Assembly: GCF_034043675.1 (NCBI RefSeq)
Contig: NZ_JAXCLA010000001.1
Coordinates: 62,001 to 126,000 of the forward strand
From: KK5 sp034043675
GTDB taxonomy: Bacteria; Pseudomonadota; Gammaproteobacteria; Burkholderiales; Burkholderiaceae_C
Reading direction: 5' to 3'
DNA: 64,000 nucleotides
The position numbers and the translations under genes were made by a program. The notes under the pieces are model-generated. The model saw nothing but the letters and a program-made list of their open reading frames with translations. It ran no database searches and was not told the origin of the DNA. Every line of letters begins with the position of its first letter. Position 1 is the stretch's first letter. Positions 1 to 7,794 of this stretch are shown piece by piece.

Positions 1-51
1 GCCGGACTGTTAATCCGTAGGTCCCTGGTTCGAGCCCAGGTCGAGGAGCCA
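1..51 (+). tRNA. tRNA-Asn (GTT), 5' part outside window
   Basis: These bases are identical to the last 51 bases of the complete tRNA-Asn at 117-192: the GTT anticodon loop, the variable loop, the T arm GGTTCGAGCCC and the 3' end with encoded CCA. The 5' acceptor strand and the D arm lie left of the window, so this is an edge truncation and not a broken gene. Confidence 0.93.
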
Positions 52-59
52 CAGAACTC

Positions 60-90
60 AAAAGAGAACCCGCCCGCGGGTTCTCTTTTT
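60..90 (+). terminator. Rho-independent terminator after first tRNA-Asn
   Basis: A perfect stem pairs bases 61-72 with 77-88 around a 4-base loop, and the 3' arm runs into five T residues. It starts 9 bases after the tRNA end and separates the two tRNA-Asn copies, so each copy may be its own transcription unit. Confidence 0.85.
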
Positions 91-116
91 ATCGGCAAGT
101 AGACGTGCCGATCAAT

Positions 117-192
117 TCCTCGATAGCTCAGTCGGTAGAGCGCCGGACTGTTAATCCGTAGGTCCCTGGTTCGAGCCCAGGTCGAGGAGCCA
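117..192 (+). tRNA. tRNA-Asn (GTT)
   Basis: This is a complete 76-base cloverleaf. The acceptor strand TCCTCGA pairs with TCGAGGA, the D arm contains AGCTCAGTCGGTAGAG, the anticodon loop carries GTT at 150-152, the T loop is TTCGAGC, and CCA is encoded. It decodes AAC/AAU. It is a tandem copy of the tRNA cut by the left window edge. Confidence 0.97.
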
Positions 193-197
193 AATTG

Positions 198-230
198 AAG
201 CCCTGCAGGTGCAAGCCTGTGGGGCTTTTT
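198..230 (+). terminator. Terminator after second tRNA-Asn
   Basis: AAGCCC at 198-203 pairs with GGGCTT, and an inner CAGG/CCTG helix is separated by a small internal loop. A run of T residues follows at 226-230. It begins 6 bases after the tRNA CCA end. Confidence 0.75.
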
Positions 231-399
231 CTTTGTCGCTCGCCGCCGGTGACCGGGCCAATGAACTACGCGGATCCGGCGCAACGACAAGCCTGATGGC
301 GAAGCGCGGCCATCGGGCTCTCCCCCTAACGGCGCCGTCAACCACCGCCACCGCCATTCGTTGTAGCGATTCCTACACACCCTCAGGAACGAGATCCCC

Positions 400-813
400 A
401 TGAAGAAAGTATTCCTCTTGCTGACCGTCGCGCTGCTCGCCAGCACCGCCCAGGCCGCCGACATCGGGGTATCCGTCCAGGTCGGCCAACCCGGCTTCTA
501 CGGTCGCATCGACATCGGGAACACCGCGCCGCCACCGGTCGTGGTGGCTCAGCCGGTGTGGGTGCAGCGCGCACCCGTGCGGCCCCAGCCCATCTATATG
601 CGCGTCCCGCCGGGCCACCAGAAGCACTGGGACAAGCACTGCCGCGAATACAACGCGTGCGGCGTGCCGGTCTACTTCGTTCGCGAAGATTGGTACCAGG
701 AGCGCTACAACCATCACGACGACCATCGGGGCGACGACCACGACCACGACCACGACCACGGCAAGGGCCATGGCAAGGGTCACGGTAAGGGCAAGGACAA
801 GGACCGCGACTGA
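400..813 (+). CDS. Small secreted His/Asp/Lys-rich protein, unknown function
   Basis: A 137-residue protein with a clear signal peptide (MKKVFLLLTVALLASTAQA, cleavage after AQA near residue 19). The mature part has a Pro/Val-rich stretch and a compact central region with two Cys in HCREYNACG. The last 35 residues are low complexity: HD repeats followed by GHGKGKGK-type repeats rich in His and Lys. The tail resembles metal-binding or nucleic-acid-binding tails, but no catalytic motif is visible. Export to the periplasm is well supported; a role in metal binding is inference only. ATG at 400 is preceded by AACGAGA as a weak ribosome binding site. It stands alone between the tRNA locus and a DUF1275 gene. 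I do not recognise a named family. Confidence 0.8.
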   Translation: MKKVFLLLTVALLASTAQAADIGVSVQVGQPGFYGRIDIGNTAPPPVVVAQPVWVQRAPVRPQPIYMRVPPGHQKHWDKHCREYNACGVPVYFVREDWYQERYNHHDDHRGDDHDHDHDHGKGHGKGHGKGKDKDRD

Positions 814-913
814 CCCCCCCTGCGGCGCCATTCCGCCCCAACGACCATCGCCACGACGTCAAGGACTTCGCTCCAACGATACTCAAGCCTTCTCCCCGCC
901 CCCAACAGCAGCC

Positions 914-1666
914 ATGCCGTTCAACTACGCACGCCGCCTCACCGGCCGGGACCGGACGGCACTTGCCAACCAGCACCTGGGCTGCGTGCTGGCCTTCGTT
1001 GCGGGAGCGGCGAACGCGGGTGGGTTCCTGGCCGTCAGGCAGTACACCTCGCACATGACGGGCATCGTGTCGGCGGTGGCGGATGACCTGGTGCTCGGCG
1101 ATCTCGATCTCGCGCTGGACGGGCTGGGCGCCCTGCTTTGTTTCGTGCTGGGTGCGGCCTGTTCCGCCGTGATGATCAACTTCGCGCGGCGGCGTCGGCT
1201 ACAGAGCGAGTACGCGATGCCTCTGCTGCTGGAGGCCGCGCTGCTGATCGGCTTCGGCCTGCTGGGCGCCAGGCTCTCGCAGGTGCAGGGCTTATTCGTG
1301 CCAGCCACGGTGATGATGCTCTGCTTCATCATGGGCCTGCAGAACGCGGTCATCACCAAGCTGTCGCATGCGGAGATCCGCACCACGCACCTGACCGGCA
1401 TGGTCACCGATGTCGGCATCGAGATCGGGAAGGCGCTGTACTGGAACCGATCCGATCGGCCCGATCTACCGGCCGTACAGGCCAATGGTCCGCGGCTGCG
1501 CGTGCTGGCAATGCTTGTTGGGTTTTTCTTCGTCGGCGGCGTGGCGGGCGCCTTTGGCTTCAAGCATGTGGGCTACGCGGCGACGATTCCGCTCGCCGTG
1601 CTTCTTGTGGCCATTGCCAGCATTCCTGCAATAGACGACTTGGCGGTGCGCGCTCGGGAGCAATAG
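914..1666 (+). CDS. DUF1275 (YoaK-like) inner-membrane protein
   Basis: A 250-residue polytopic membrane protein with about six hydrophobic segments. The DUF1275 family marks are present: an N-terminal AGAANAGGF segment, TSHMTG, a mid-protein GLQNAVITK, and TTHLTGMVTD. The family is widespread in bacteria and its transport or enzymatic role is not established. The reading frame is open upstream of 914, but the ATG at 914 (MPFNYARR) gives the usual family length and N-terminus; the upstream part overlaps the His-rich gene and looks non-coding. It has no operon partner, since the next gene is convergent. Confidence 0.85.
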   Translation: MPFNYARRLTGRDRTALANQHLGCVLAFVAGAANAGGFLAVRQYTSHMTGIVSAVADDLVLGDLDLALDGLGALLCFVLGAACSAVMINFARRRRLQSEYAMPLLLEAALLIGFGLLGARLSQVQGLFVPATVMMLCFIMGLQNAVITKLSHAEIRTTHLTGMVTDVGIEIGKALYWNRSDRPDLPAVQANGPRLRVLAMLVGFFFVGGVAGAFGFKHVGYAATIPLAVLLVAIASIPAIDDLAVRAREQ

Positions 1667-1680
1667 CGGTCGCCGTTGCA

Positions 1681-2232
1681 TCACCGTGGTCTTGCGAGCC
1701 CCACTTGTCCGGTGATGTCCTGCATGACGGGGGACAGGCCTCGCTCGATGAGCCCACAGGCCAAGGCGTCACGAACATCCCAGTAGTGCCTGCCCGGAAT
1801 CAGAAGCTGCAGACGATTGGCCCCTATCTTGCCGAGGTCTTCGGTCGCGAATGCGTCCAGTGCAGTTCGCACTTCCTCCAGATCCTCGTCGCTGTAGCGC
1901 TTGGGAATGTAGTCCATCGCCGCTTGCTGCTTGAACCGAAAGACATGCCCTGGCGCGGACAACACGATCTTGCGCGCATCGCCGGGCGCCCTCGACTGCC
2001 CGTTCAGTTGCCGCTCCTTGTCGATCGCGCCCAACAATATGTTGGACGTAACGCAGTAGGTTCGAGACTCGCTGGCGAGTTCGTTGATTACCGTAACGCG
2101 TACGTAGGGTGGTGAACTTGACATCACCTGGAAGGCCGCAGCGAACGACTCGTCCGACTGCTCGCTGGCCTTCGACACGGGCGAGACAGCCATCGGGACC
2201 ACGAATACGCAAAGCCACATCGCACCACGCAT
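1681..2232 (-). CDS. Hypothetical exported protein
   Basis: About 183 residues with a hydrophobic signal-like N-terminus (MRGAMWLCVFVVPMAVS...SKAS). The mature part is hydrophilic, has a single Cys in RTYCVTSN and no motif I recognise. The frame is open up to 2259 (TTG) with another ATG at 2244; I chose ATG 2232 because it places an Arg-led signal peptide at the start and leaves the hairpin at 2259-2291 outside the gene. It converges with the DUF1275 gene 14 bases away. The function is unknown, and the coding call rests on length, composition and the signal peptide. Confidence 0.6.
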   Translation of the reverse strand: MRGAMWLCVFVVPMAVSPVSKASEQSDESFAAAFQVMSSSPPYVRVTVINELASESRTYCVTSNILLGAIDKERQLNGQSRAPGDARKIVLSAPGHVFRFKQQAAMDYIPKRYSDEDLEEVRTALDAFATEDLGKIGANRLQLLIPGRHYWDVRDALACGLIERGLSPVMQDITGQVGLARPR

Positions 2233-2258
2233 GTTGTTGACCATTCCCTTCAATGACA

Positions 2259-2291
2259 AATGCCCCGCAGACTCCTGGCCTGCGGGGCATT
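2259..2291 (-). terminator. Strong hairpin after PEP-CTERM gene
   Basis: Twelve bases at 2259-2270 pair perfectly with 2280-2291 (core TGCCCCGCAG/CTGCGGGGCA, 9-base loop). It lies 62 bases past the stop of the minus-strand PEP-CTERM gene and just upstream of the next minus-strand gene, so it probably ends the PEP-CTERM transcript. The T run on the minus strand is short (TTTG). Confidence 0.6.
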
Positions 2292-2352
2292 CTCATCGGT
2301 CATCGCGGGAGTGGTCGATACCGCTCAAGTGGGTCCGCGGGTGAATCGATCC

Positions 2353-3129
2353 TCAGCGCTTGGCACCACGCGAGCGTCGTGCGCCCAGGCCAACGCCCAT
2401 CAAGCCCGCCAGCATCAGCGCAGCCGAAGCCGGTTCCGGCACGGCGGCCGCAACCGAGCTGATCGAGATGTTGTCCACCGCGACGTCATAGGCCATTGCG
2501 CTGCCCTGCTTGGTGCCGGGGATGCGGAAAGCGATCTCGTCGACGCCGGACAGCAGTTGCGCGAAGGTGAGGCCGGCGGCCATCGTCGAGTTGCCGCTCG
2601 AGTCGACGGCGGTCCAGCCGGCCGGCAGGCTTGCGGAGCCCGTCGAGGTCAGCGTGACGGACAGATGCTGCCAGTCGGTGCCTTCGGTCAGCGTGCCGAG
2701 CTTGAAGCTGACGAAAGAGGAGTCATAGCCGTCCGCCGGATGGTCGTAGTCGATCAGGTCGACGTAGATGTCCTTCGCGACTGACGAGTCTCCGTTCACG
2801 GTGGGGACTGCCATGCGAATCGGATCGACGTCCAGGCCGATCGTGACGGACTGGGCCTTGGTGTAGTCGCCCGTGAAGGCGCTGCCGTCGGTGTAGTAGC
2901 GCAGGCCGACCTTCAGGAAATCGTTGTAGACCGTGTGCAGCGACGGCGCATCGTTGCCCAGCGAGGTATCCCAGGTGGTACCCCCGGCGACGGGAGGGCC
3001 GACACGGCCGATCCAGCCGTCCGCGCCATCGGAGAAGTCGACCAGCGTGGAGCCGCCGGGGGTGATCGCCAGGGCATTGCACGAGAGAACGGCACCGGCG
3101 ATGCCGGCGAGCACATACGAAAGCTTCAT
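2353..3129 (-). CDS. PEP-CTERM sorting-signal exported protein
   Basis: A 258-residue exported protein with an N-terminal signal peptide (MKLSYVLAGIAGAVLSCNALA). The body is Gly/Asp/Thr-rich and probably beta-sandwich. The C-terminus is a classic tripartite PEP-CTERM signal: VPEPASAA, a hydrophobic helix (LMLAGLMGVGLG), then a basic tail ARRSRGAKR. In known systems an exosortase processes this signal and the protein goes to the cell surface or exopolysaccharide matrix. No exosortase gene lies in the window. The body family is not recognised; its DVAVDNISI segment resembles many secreted PEP-CTERM beta proteins. CGGAG lies upstream of the ATG. Confidence 0.9.
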   Translation of the reverse strand: MKLSYVLAGIAGAVLSCNALAITPGGSTLVDFSDGADGWIGRVGPPVAGGTTWDTSLGNDAPSLHTVYNDFLKVGLRYYTDGSAFTGDYTKAQSVTIGLDVDPIRMAVPTVNGDSSVAKDIYVDLIDYDHPADGYDSSFVSFKLGTLTEGTDWQHLSVTLTSTGSASLPAGWTAVDSSGNSTMAAGLTFAQLLSGVDEIAFRIPGTKQGSAMAYDVAVDNISISSVAAAVPEPASAALMLAGLMGVGLGARRSRGAKR

Positions 3130-3152
3130 GAAATGGAACTCCGATTGAGGAT

Positions 3153-3199
3153 GAGGACTGCGAGGACTCCATGCTAGGAATGCTCACTCACCGAGGACT
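3153..3199. repeat. Three direct GAGGACT heptamers upstream of PEP-CTERM gene
   Basis: GAGGACT occurs at 3153-3159, 3162-3168 and 3193-3199, just upstream of the PEP-CTERM start at 3129 (AGTCCTC on the gene's coding strand). SARP/BTAD regulators are known to bind direct heptamer repeats, and a BTAD protein is encoded next door. The starts are 9 and 31 bases apart, which is not the textbook 11/22 spacing. Confidence 0.45.
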
Positions 3200-3244
3200 C
3201 ACGGATACCCAACCCGGCAGGGGCGGGTCTACCCGAGTTCGTGT

Positions 3245-5266
3245 TCAGCGCAGCGGGCTCAGCCGCGTCGCAAGCTCGCGCAGCTCGGTGCCGGAGGCCG
3301 AATTCAAGTCGATGCCCAGCACGTCTTCGCACCGTTGAAGGGCACGGCGGGCCTCGCCTTCACGGCCCAGTGCGAGCAGGCACCGGATCAGTGCCAGGTG
3401 CAGCGATTCGGCCATCAGATCCTGCTCCAGGCTGGCTTCGTAGAGGCTCAGGGCCTCGCTCCAGTTCTGCATCGTTTCCAGGTGCTTTCCGGCGTCGCGC
3501 ACGAGGCGCGTGAAGCGCAGCACATGGCGCTCGCGCGCCTGCACGAGCCAGGGCTCCAGCACCGCATTGCCGAACAGCCGGCCGCGGTAGAGCTCGTTCA
3601 TCTGCTGCAGCAGCGTGGGCAGCGCTGCGGCATCGGCATGGGGACGCAGCGTCTGCTGCAGCGCGACGCAGGTGCGCTCGAAGGCATCCGCGTCGCACCA
3701 CACGAGGCGCGAGTTCAGCGACAGCCTGCCGTTGCTGAGCCTCAGCGCCTGCTCGACGCCCAGCCATTTGCGCAGCCGCGACAAGGTCATCTCGAACGAG
3801 GCCTTGGGCGAGGCTGCGTCCAGATCGGGCCACAGCAGTTCGACCAGGTGGGCCACGTCGACGGCGCTGCCTTCGTTGAACGCCCCCAGCGCCACCAGCG
3901 CCTGCAGCAGCGCCAGGGGCTTGCGCTGGGCCTTGCCCTCGGCCGCCAGCAGCTCATCGTTGCGCCAGACCGCGAAGCCGCCGAAGGCCTGGATGCGCAG
4001 GGGCCAGGGCCAGCTGGGCGGAGCGCTGTCGGGCGCGGCCAGCTCGCACTTGCTGATGAAGCTGCGCACGAAATCGGTCTCGATGCCGCGATCCAGCGCC
4101 AGCACGCACAGGCGCGCGCAGAACTCGGGCAGATGGTCGAAGAAGTCGTAGCTGCGGCGGCGGCGCAGGCCGGCCCAGAGAGCTTCGATGCGTCGGTTGG
4201 CATCGGGTAGTCCGTCGCACACGGCGAGGTAGGCATCGATCCCCTGCAGCATCGCGTCGACCTCCTGCGCATAGCCCGCCGGCGTGGAGCCCGCCAAGGC
4301 CTGCAAGCTGGCGCGGCCGCCTTCGTAGTCTTCGCCAAGCAGTTGGGCGAAGGCCTCGTTGACGGCATAGGGCCAGCGCATCGCAGCAGGCATGCGGACC
4401 TCGTCGGAGAGCCAGCGAGCGCGTGACGCATGGTGCAACGCCGAGGCGACCTCGCGGCGCATGAAGGCCAGCCGCGTCTTCTCCAGTTCGAGCAGCACCA
4501 GCTCGCCGAGCTGGGTCGAATCGACCAGCGCTTCGGCGCGCTCGATGGCCGCCCGCGCGGTCGGGATGTCGCCGTGCGGCAGCGCGTTCTGCGCCTCGAT
4601 CAGCACGGCCAGGTATTCCACGTCTCGCATGCTGTGCTGGCGCGCCAGCGCGGACATCTGTTCGAGGGCCTCCATCGCCAGATGCGGCTGCCGGCCGTAG
4701 TGCGCGCAGATGCGCCACATGTGCAGCCAGCGCGCCTTGCGATAGGGCGTCGCCTCCGGCTCGGCCATGCGCGGGCCGATCAAGGCGTGCACGCGCAGCG
4801 CCGGCTCGCGGAGGTTGCGGGGCTCGAAGTAGAAGGTCAGCGTGCGCCCGGCCGCCAGGGTCAGGTTGACGTCCAGTTGCTGCTCGATCAGCAGTTGCAG
4901 TCGCGCGGCGCAGGCATCGATGGAAGGATCGAGCGGCCGGCACAGCATCAGGGCCAGCAGGAAGGCGTTCAGGACCAGCAGTTCCTGCGTCGCATCGAGC
5001 CCGGCCGCGTCAACACGTACGGGCTCCAGCTCGGCCAGCCCTTCCTCGAAGCGCTCGAATCGGCGGAAGTGCTGGCCTGTGAGCATCAGGCCGGCGGTGG
5101 CCTGCCAAGACAGGATCTGGTCGCCTTCGCGGCAAGCCTGGTCATGCAGTTCGGCGAACTCGGCCCAGGCTCGCCATTCGCCACGATGGGAGCGATCCAG
5201 TGCGCTCCGCAGGCTTGTTTGCGCTGCCTCTGCTTGATCGAACGAAGAACCCAATTTGCCTGCCAT
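3245..5266 (-). CDS. BTAD-domain transcriptional regulator with long helical N-terminal region
   Basis: A 673-residue cytoplasmic protein. Residues about 1-430 are all-helical, TPR-like sequence. A winged-helix DNA-binding domain follows, beginning near LRIQAFGGFAVWR and continuing through KPLALLQALVALG, LVELLWPDLDAA and SFEMTLSRLRKWLG. The C-terminal part has the helical-repeat arrangement of a bacterial transcriptional activator domain (GRLFGNAVLEPWLVQARERH...). This resembles the C-terminal half of large LuxR/SARP-type regulators, but with the effector order swapped and no visible P-loop. GTG 5275 is an alternative start; ATG 5266 (MAGKLG) is chosen. It sits inside a PEP-CTERM gene cluster on the same strand, so control of those genes is a reasonable inference. 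The target is not shown by the sequence. Confidence 0.8.
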   Translation of the reverse strand: MAGKLGSSFDQAEAAQTSLRSALDRSHRGEWRAWAEFAELHDQACREGDQILSWQATAGLMLTGQHFRRFERFEEGLAELEPVRVDAAGLDATQELLVLNAFLLALMLCRPLDPSIDACAARLQLLIEQQLDVNLTLAAGRTLTFYFEPRNLREPALRVHALIGPRMAEPEATPYRKARWLHMWRICAHYGRQPHLAMEALEQMSALARQHSMRDVEYLAVLIEAQNALPHGDIPTARAAIERAEALVDSTQLGELVLLELEKTRLAFMRREVASALHHASRARWLSDEVRMPAAMRWPYAVNEAFAQLLGEDYEGGRASLQALAGSTPAGYAQEVDAMLQGIDAYLAVCDGLPDANRRIEALWAGLRRRRSYDFFDHLPEFCARLCVLALDRGIETDFVRSFISKCELAAPDSAPPSWPWPLRIQAFGGFAVWRNDELLAAEGKAQRKPLALLQALVALGAFNEGSAVDVAHLVELLWPDLDAASPKASFEMTLSRLRKWLGVEQALRLSNGRLSLNSRLVWCDADAFERTCVALQQTLRPHADAAALPTLLQQMNELYRGRLFGNAVLEPWLVQARERHVLRFTRLVRDAGKHLETMQNWSEALSLYEASLEQDLMAESLHLALIRCLLALGREGEARRALQRCEDVLGIDLNSASGTELRELATRLSPLR

Positions 5267-5299
5267 CCCGCCCACTTCGGGAGGGAATCATATTGGGTT

Positions 5300-5313
5300 G
5301 CGGAGGCCTCCGC
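5300..5313. repeat. Perfect 14-bp palindrome between BTAD gene and PEP-CTERM gene
   Basis: GCGGAGGCCTCCGC is self-complementary without a loop. It lies between the stop of the minus-strand PEP-CTERM gene (5328) and the start of the BTAD regulator (5266). It could be an operator for the regulator gene. With no loop it is an unlikely terminator. Confidence 0.35.
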
Positions 5314-5327
5314 TGTGTGCTTGCCTC

Positions 5328-6014
5328 TTACCGGATCCGCCGCCGCCCGCCCACATACGCGAACAGGGCCAGGCCGCTCAGCATCAGCAGCGCCGTGCCG
5401 GCCTCGGGCACCGGCGCTGCCTCGATCTGGACGCTCAGCGGCGTGCTGCCGAACAGGAAGCTGCCGTTGTTGCCGACCGCGAAATCGATGTGCGCGCCAG
5501 CGGCGAGCGTCACCGTCAGCGGGGTGAAGAGGGAGGTGTCGGTCGTGTTCGCGAACGACTGCAGCGGATGGGCGGCATCGTCGTTCAGGATGATCAGGCC
5601 CGACATGCTGCCGCTGTCGCCGGCGAAGAACTGGCCCGTGACGAGGTAGCTGCCCGCCGCCGGGGCGGTGAAGCGCAGGATGGCCAGATCGCCGTTGGCC
5701 GCAGGGCCGGGATGCAGCGCCAGTTGCCCCGTGGCGACGCCGTTCGCCGTAGGGCCGGTGTTCATGAATGCAGCCGGGGTGCCCAGGTTGCTGTAGTTGC
5801 TCATGGACCACTTGTCCGTGCCAGGCAGGTCGAACAAGGTCATGGCGTAGCCGGCGCCGTCCAGCGGCGAATAGCCGTAGCTCCAGACGCTGCCCGGGTT
5901 GCTGAGGGTCTGGAAGTCGGCAGTGGCGTCGTAGCCGGCGGCGTGCGCGGCCGGCATGCTGAGCGCGCCGGCAAGCGAGAAGGCCATCAGGGCACGTTGG
6001 ATCGTCGTCGTCAT
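5328..6014 (-). CDS. PEP-CTERM exported protein
   Basis: A 228-residue exported protein. The start is ATG 6014 (MTTTIQRALMAFSLAGALSM, signal peptide ending AAHA), chosen because an AGGAG ribosome binding site lies 9-10 bases upstream. The body is a predicted beta-sandwich containing LRFTAPAAGSYLVTGQFFAGDSG, the style of domains that bind carbohydrate or calcium. The C-terminus is VPEAGTALLML followed by a hydrophobic helix and GGRRRIR, a PEP-CTERM signal with PEA in place of PEP. The ATG is 5 bases after the stop of the upstream PEP-CTERM gene, so the two are almost certainly co-transcribed and translationally coupled. The ligand is unknown. Confidence 0.85.
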   Translation of the reverse strand: MTTTIQRALMAFSLAGALSMPAAHAAGYDATADFQTLSNPGSVWSYGYSPLDGAGYAMTLFDLPGTDKWSMSNYSNLGTPAAFMNTGPTANGVATGQLALHPGPAANGDLAILRFTAPAAGSYLVTGQFFAGDSGSMSGLIILNDDAAHPLQSFANTTDTSLFTPLTVTLAAGAHIDFAVGNNGSFLFGSTPLSVQIEAAPVPEAGTALLMLSGLALFAYVGGRRRIR

Positions 6015-6019
6015 GTCGG

Positions 6020-7003
6020 TCAGCTCCTGTTCGTGTTCGAGGTGCGCGGGCCAGCCGCATTGGAACGTGAAAGCCGCAGCAGCGGCAAGGCCAGCAGCCC
6101 CAACACCCACAGCGCGGCCGATGCAGGCTCGGGTACGGCGCCCACATAAGCCCCCATGTAATCGAAGCCGCTATCGGACGAGACGCTCAACGCCGAGAGC
6201 GACAGCGCCTCGTCACCCAGGTGCAGGCCGGTCACGCCGTTCCAGGCCAGCGTGTGGCCGAGATCGGCGAAGCTCAAGGCGCTGGCACCGTGGGCGAATT
6301 CATCACAGGGAAAGCCCCAGAACGTGGAACACAGGATGCCGGCGTTCGCCCCCGCGCCGACGGAACCGTAGAGCGAGAGCGTCACCGGTGCGCCCGTCGT
6401 CACCTGAGCGGAGAAGCTGAAGGTCCCGAAGTCATTGGCTTGGTCCGAGTTGACGACGGCGTGGTAACCGACGGTCGCGAAGCGAACGTCCCAGTCGTAG
6501 ATGCGATAGCCGCTGGCCGTGCCGCCCTGCAGCAGGGACGTGTTGATGCCGGTCAGACCATCAACGCGAATCTGGAAGTCCACTGTGACCAGGGTGCCGG
6601 GGGCGACGCCGGCGACGTTCCACACCATGGTCTCGCTGAAGCTGCCACTAGCATAGCCGTAGCCCGAGGCACCACCCTGATCGTAGGACTCCCGATCGCC
6701 CTGCACGTTGGCACTGCCGATGGCCGACAGATGGATGCCACCGGGCTGAACAGAAGCCGAGCCACTGCCACCCCCACTCTCCATCAGCGGAAAGCCTGGG
6801 GAGGTGACCGCGGCCTGGTTGCTGATCAACAAGGGTTGATTTGAATTCGTGGTGCTGGCGGTCACGTTGGCCGGCGCATCGACAACCGTGCCGGAATGCG
6901 TGCTGGCAGAAGCGCCTGCGGTGACATTGGCCGAGTAGCCCGCATACGTCGAGCTTGCTCCGAGGGCCAGGGCCAGGGCCGCGATCCGGTTCAGACCATG
7001 CAT
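6020..7003 (-). CDS. PEP-CTERM exported protein, serine-rich
   Basis: A 327-residue protein starting at ATG 7003 (MHGLNRIAALALALGASSTYA), preceded by GGGAGGCGG as ribosome binding site; the frame continues upstream but lacks a better start. The mature part is Ser/Thr/Gly-rich and predicted beta, with two Cys in CSTFWGFPCDE that may form a disulphide. The C-terminal signal is VPEPASAALWVL, then a hydrophobic helix and LRLSRSN. The protein continues about 13 residues past the basic box, longer than usual. It is first in a two-gene unit with the PEP-CTERM gene at 5328-6014. I see no enzymatic motif. Confidence 0.83.
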   Translation of the reverse strand: MHGLNRIAALALALGASSTYAGYSANVTAGASASTHSGTVVDAPANVTASTTNSNQPLLISNQAAVTSPGFPLMESGGGSGSASVQPGGIHLSAIGSANVQGDRESYDQGGASGYGYASGSFSETMVWNVAGVAPGTLVTVDFQIRVDGLTGINTSLLQGGTASGYRIYDWDVRFATVGYHAVVNSDQANDFGTFSFSAQVTTGAPVTLSLYGSVGAGANAGILCSTFWGFPCDEFAHGASALSFADLGHTLAWNGVTGLHLGDEALSLSALSVSSDSGFDYMGAYVGAVPEPASAALWVLGLLALPLLRLSRSNAAGPRTSNTNRS

Positions 7004-7115
7004 GTCCGCCTCCCATTGCGAAGTTGTGTCAATGGATATTGCCAGTCTCCCCTGGCAGCGGATCACGGCCGAGTACCGCATACGCGGCACGCACTCCCCC
7101 ACAATCGAGCGGATG

Positions 7116-7147
7116 AAAAAAGCCCCACACGCTCGCGCGTGCGGGGC
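7116..7147 (-). terminator. Rho-independent terminator of PEP-CTERM gene
   Basis: GCCCCACACGC at 7122-7132 pairs with GCGTGCGGGGC at 7137-7147 with one A-C mismatch and a 4-base loop. Six A residues at 7116-7121 give the U run on the minus-strand transcript. It lies about 30 bases after the stop of the gene at 7177-7731. Confidence 0.85.
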
Positions 7148-7176
7148 ATCAGTTCATGTGGCTGGTGTCGTGCGAC

Positions 7177-7731
7177 TCAGGCGCGACGACGCTTGCTCAG
7201 GGTGGCGCCCACCAGACCCAGGCCGCCGAGCATCAGAGCCCAGCTTTCGGGTTCCGGCACTGCAGCAGCGACGGGGGTGAAGTTGGTGTCGTCCAGCACG
7301 GTGCCGGTGATCGTGCCGGCGGCGCTGGCCGTGCCGGTGATGGTGTACAGCAGGAAGCTGCCGGATTGGTCGTGCGCAGCGGTGCTGATGTTGGAAGCCG
7401 TCACCGACGAGCTGAACAGAGACACGGGGTTGTACACCGTGTTGCCCTGTTCATCGCCGGACATGAGCGTCACCGACAGACTGCTGAAGGACACGCCCGT
7501 ACCGGCCGTGGCCCTGAAGATCTGGTCGAACTCCGTCGCGCCTTCGGCCCAGACCGTCAGCGAGAAGGTGCCAGCACTGACCGCTGCGCTGAAGCTGCCG
7601 CCGAGTTGCGTGCCGGTCGTGGGCTGGACGAAAGCAAAAACATCGTCAGCATGAGCAGCGGTGGCGAAGCCGGCGCTCAGGGTCAGCGAGGCAGCCAGTT
7701 GGACGGCCAGACGAGTAGCAGAAAACTTCAT
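7177..7731 (-). CDS. PEP-CTERM exported protein, FxDxxF-like
   Basis: A 184-residue exported protein with a signal peptide (MKFSATRLAVQLAASLTLSAG, ending near AAHA). The body contains FDQIF and alternating short beta segments typical of the small FxDxF-type PEP-CTERM proteins. The C-terminus is VPEPESWALMLGGLGLVGAT then LSKRRRA, a textbook signal; the PEPESWALML form is the commonest in beta-proteobacteria. It lies 63 bases after the sedolisin gene on the same strand and has its own terminator, so it could be co-transcribed with the peptidase. The surface-matrix role is inferred from the family. Confidence 0.88.
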   Translation of the reverse strand: MKFSATRLAVQLAASLTLSAGFATAAHADDVFAFVQPTTGTQLGGSFSAAVSAGTFSLTVWAEGATEFDQIFRATAGTGVSFSSLSVTLMSGDEQGNTVYNPVSLFSSSVTASNISTAAHDQSGSFLLYTITGTASAAGTITGTVLDDTNFTPVAAAVPEPESWALMLGGLGLVGATLSKRRRA

Positions 7732-7761
7732 GAGATGTGTTCCTAGGTTCTGAGTAATGGC

Positions 7762-7785
7762 GCCGCCGGACCGAGGCCCGGCGGC
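7762..7785 (-). terminator. Hairpin between sedolisin and PEP-CTERM gene
   Basis: GCCGCCGG at 7762-7769 pairs with CCGGCGGC at 7778-7785 around an 8-base loop. It is 10 bases past the sedolisin stop. No U run follows on the minus strand, so it may be an intra-operon processing or attenuation hairpin. Confidence 0.4.
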
Positions 7786-7794
7786 TCATGCGCA

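Noticed and set aside
1..192. Repeated tRNA 3' ends as an integration (att) site
   Set aside because: The left copy is cut only by the window edge and includes the anticodon arm and a following terminator. It is a tandem tRNA gene, and no integrase or phage gene is near.
720..810. Tandem GACCAC-type repeats as a DNA repeat element
   Set aside because: They are in frame and encode the His/Asp and His/Lys tail of the secreted protein.
373..1054. Long minus-strand frames opposite the His-rich gene
   Set aside because: They are antisense shadows with Val or Arg runs, without a ribosome binding site or family pattern.
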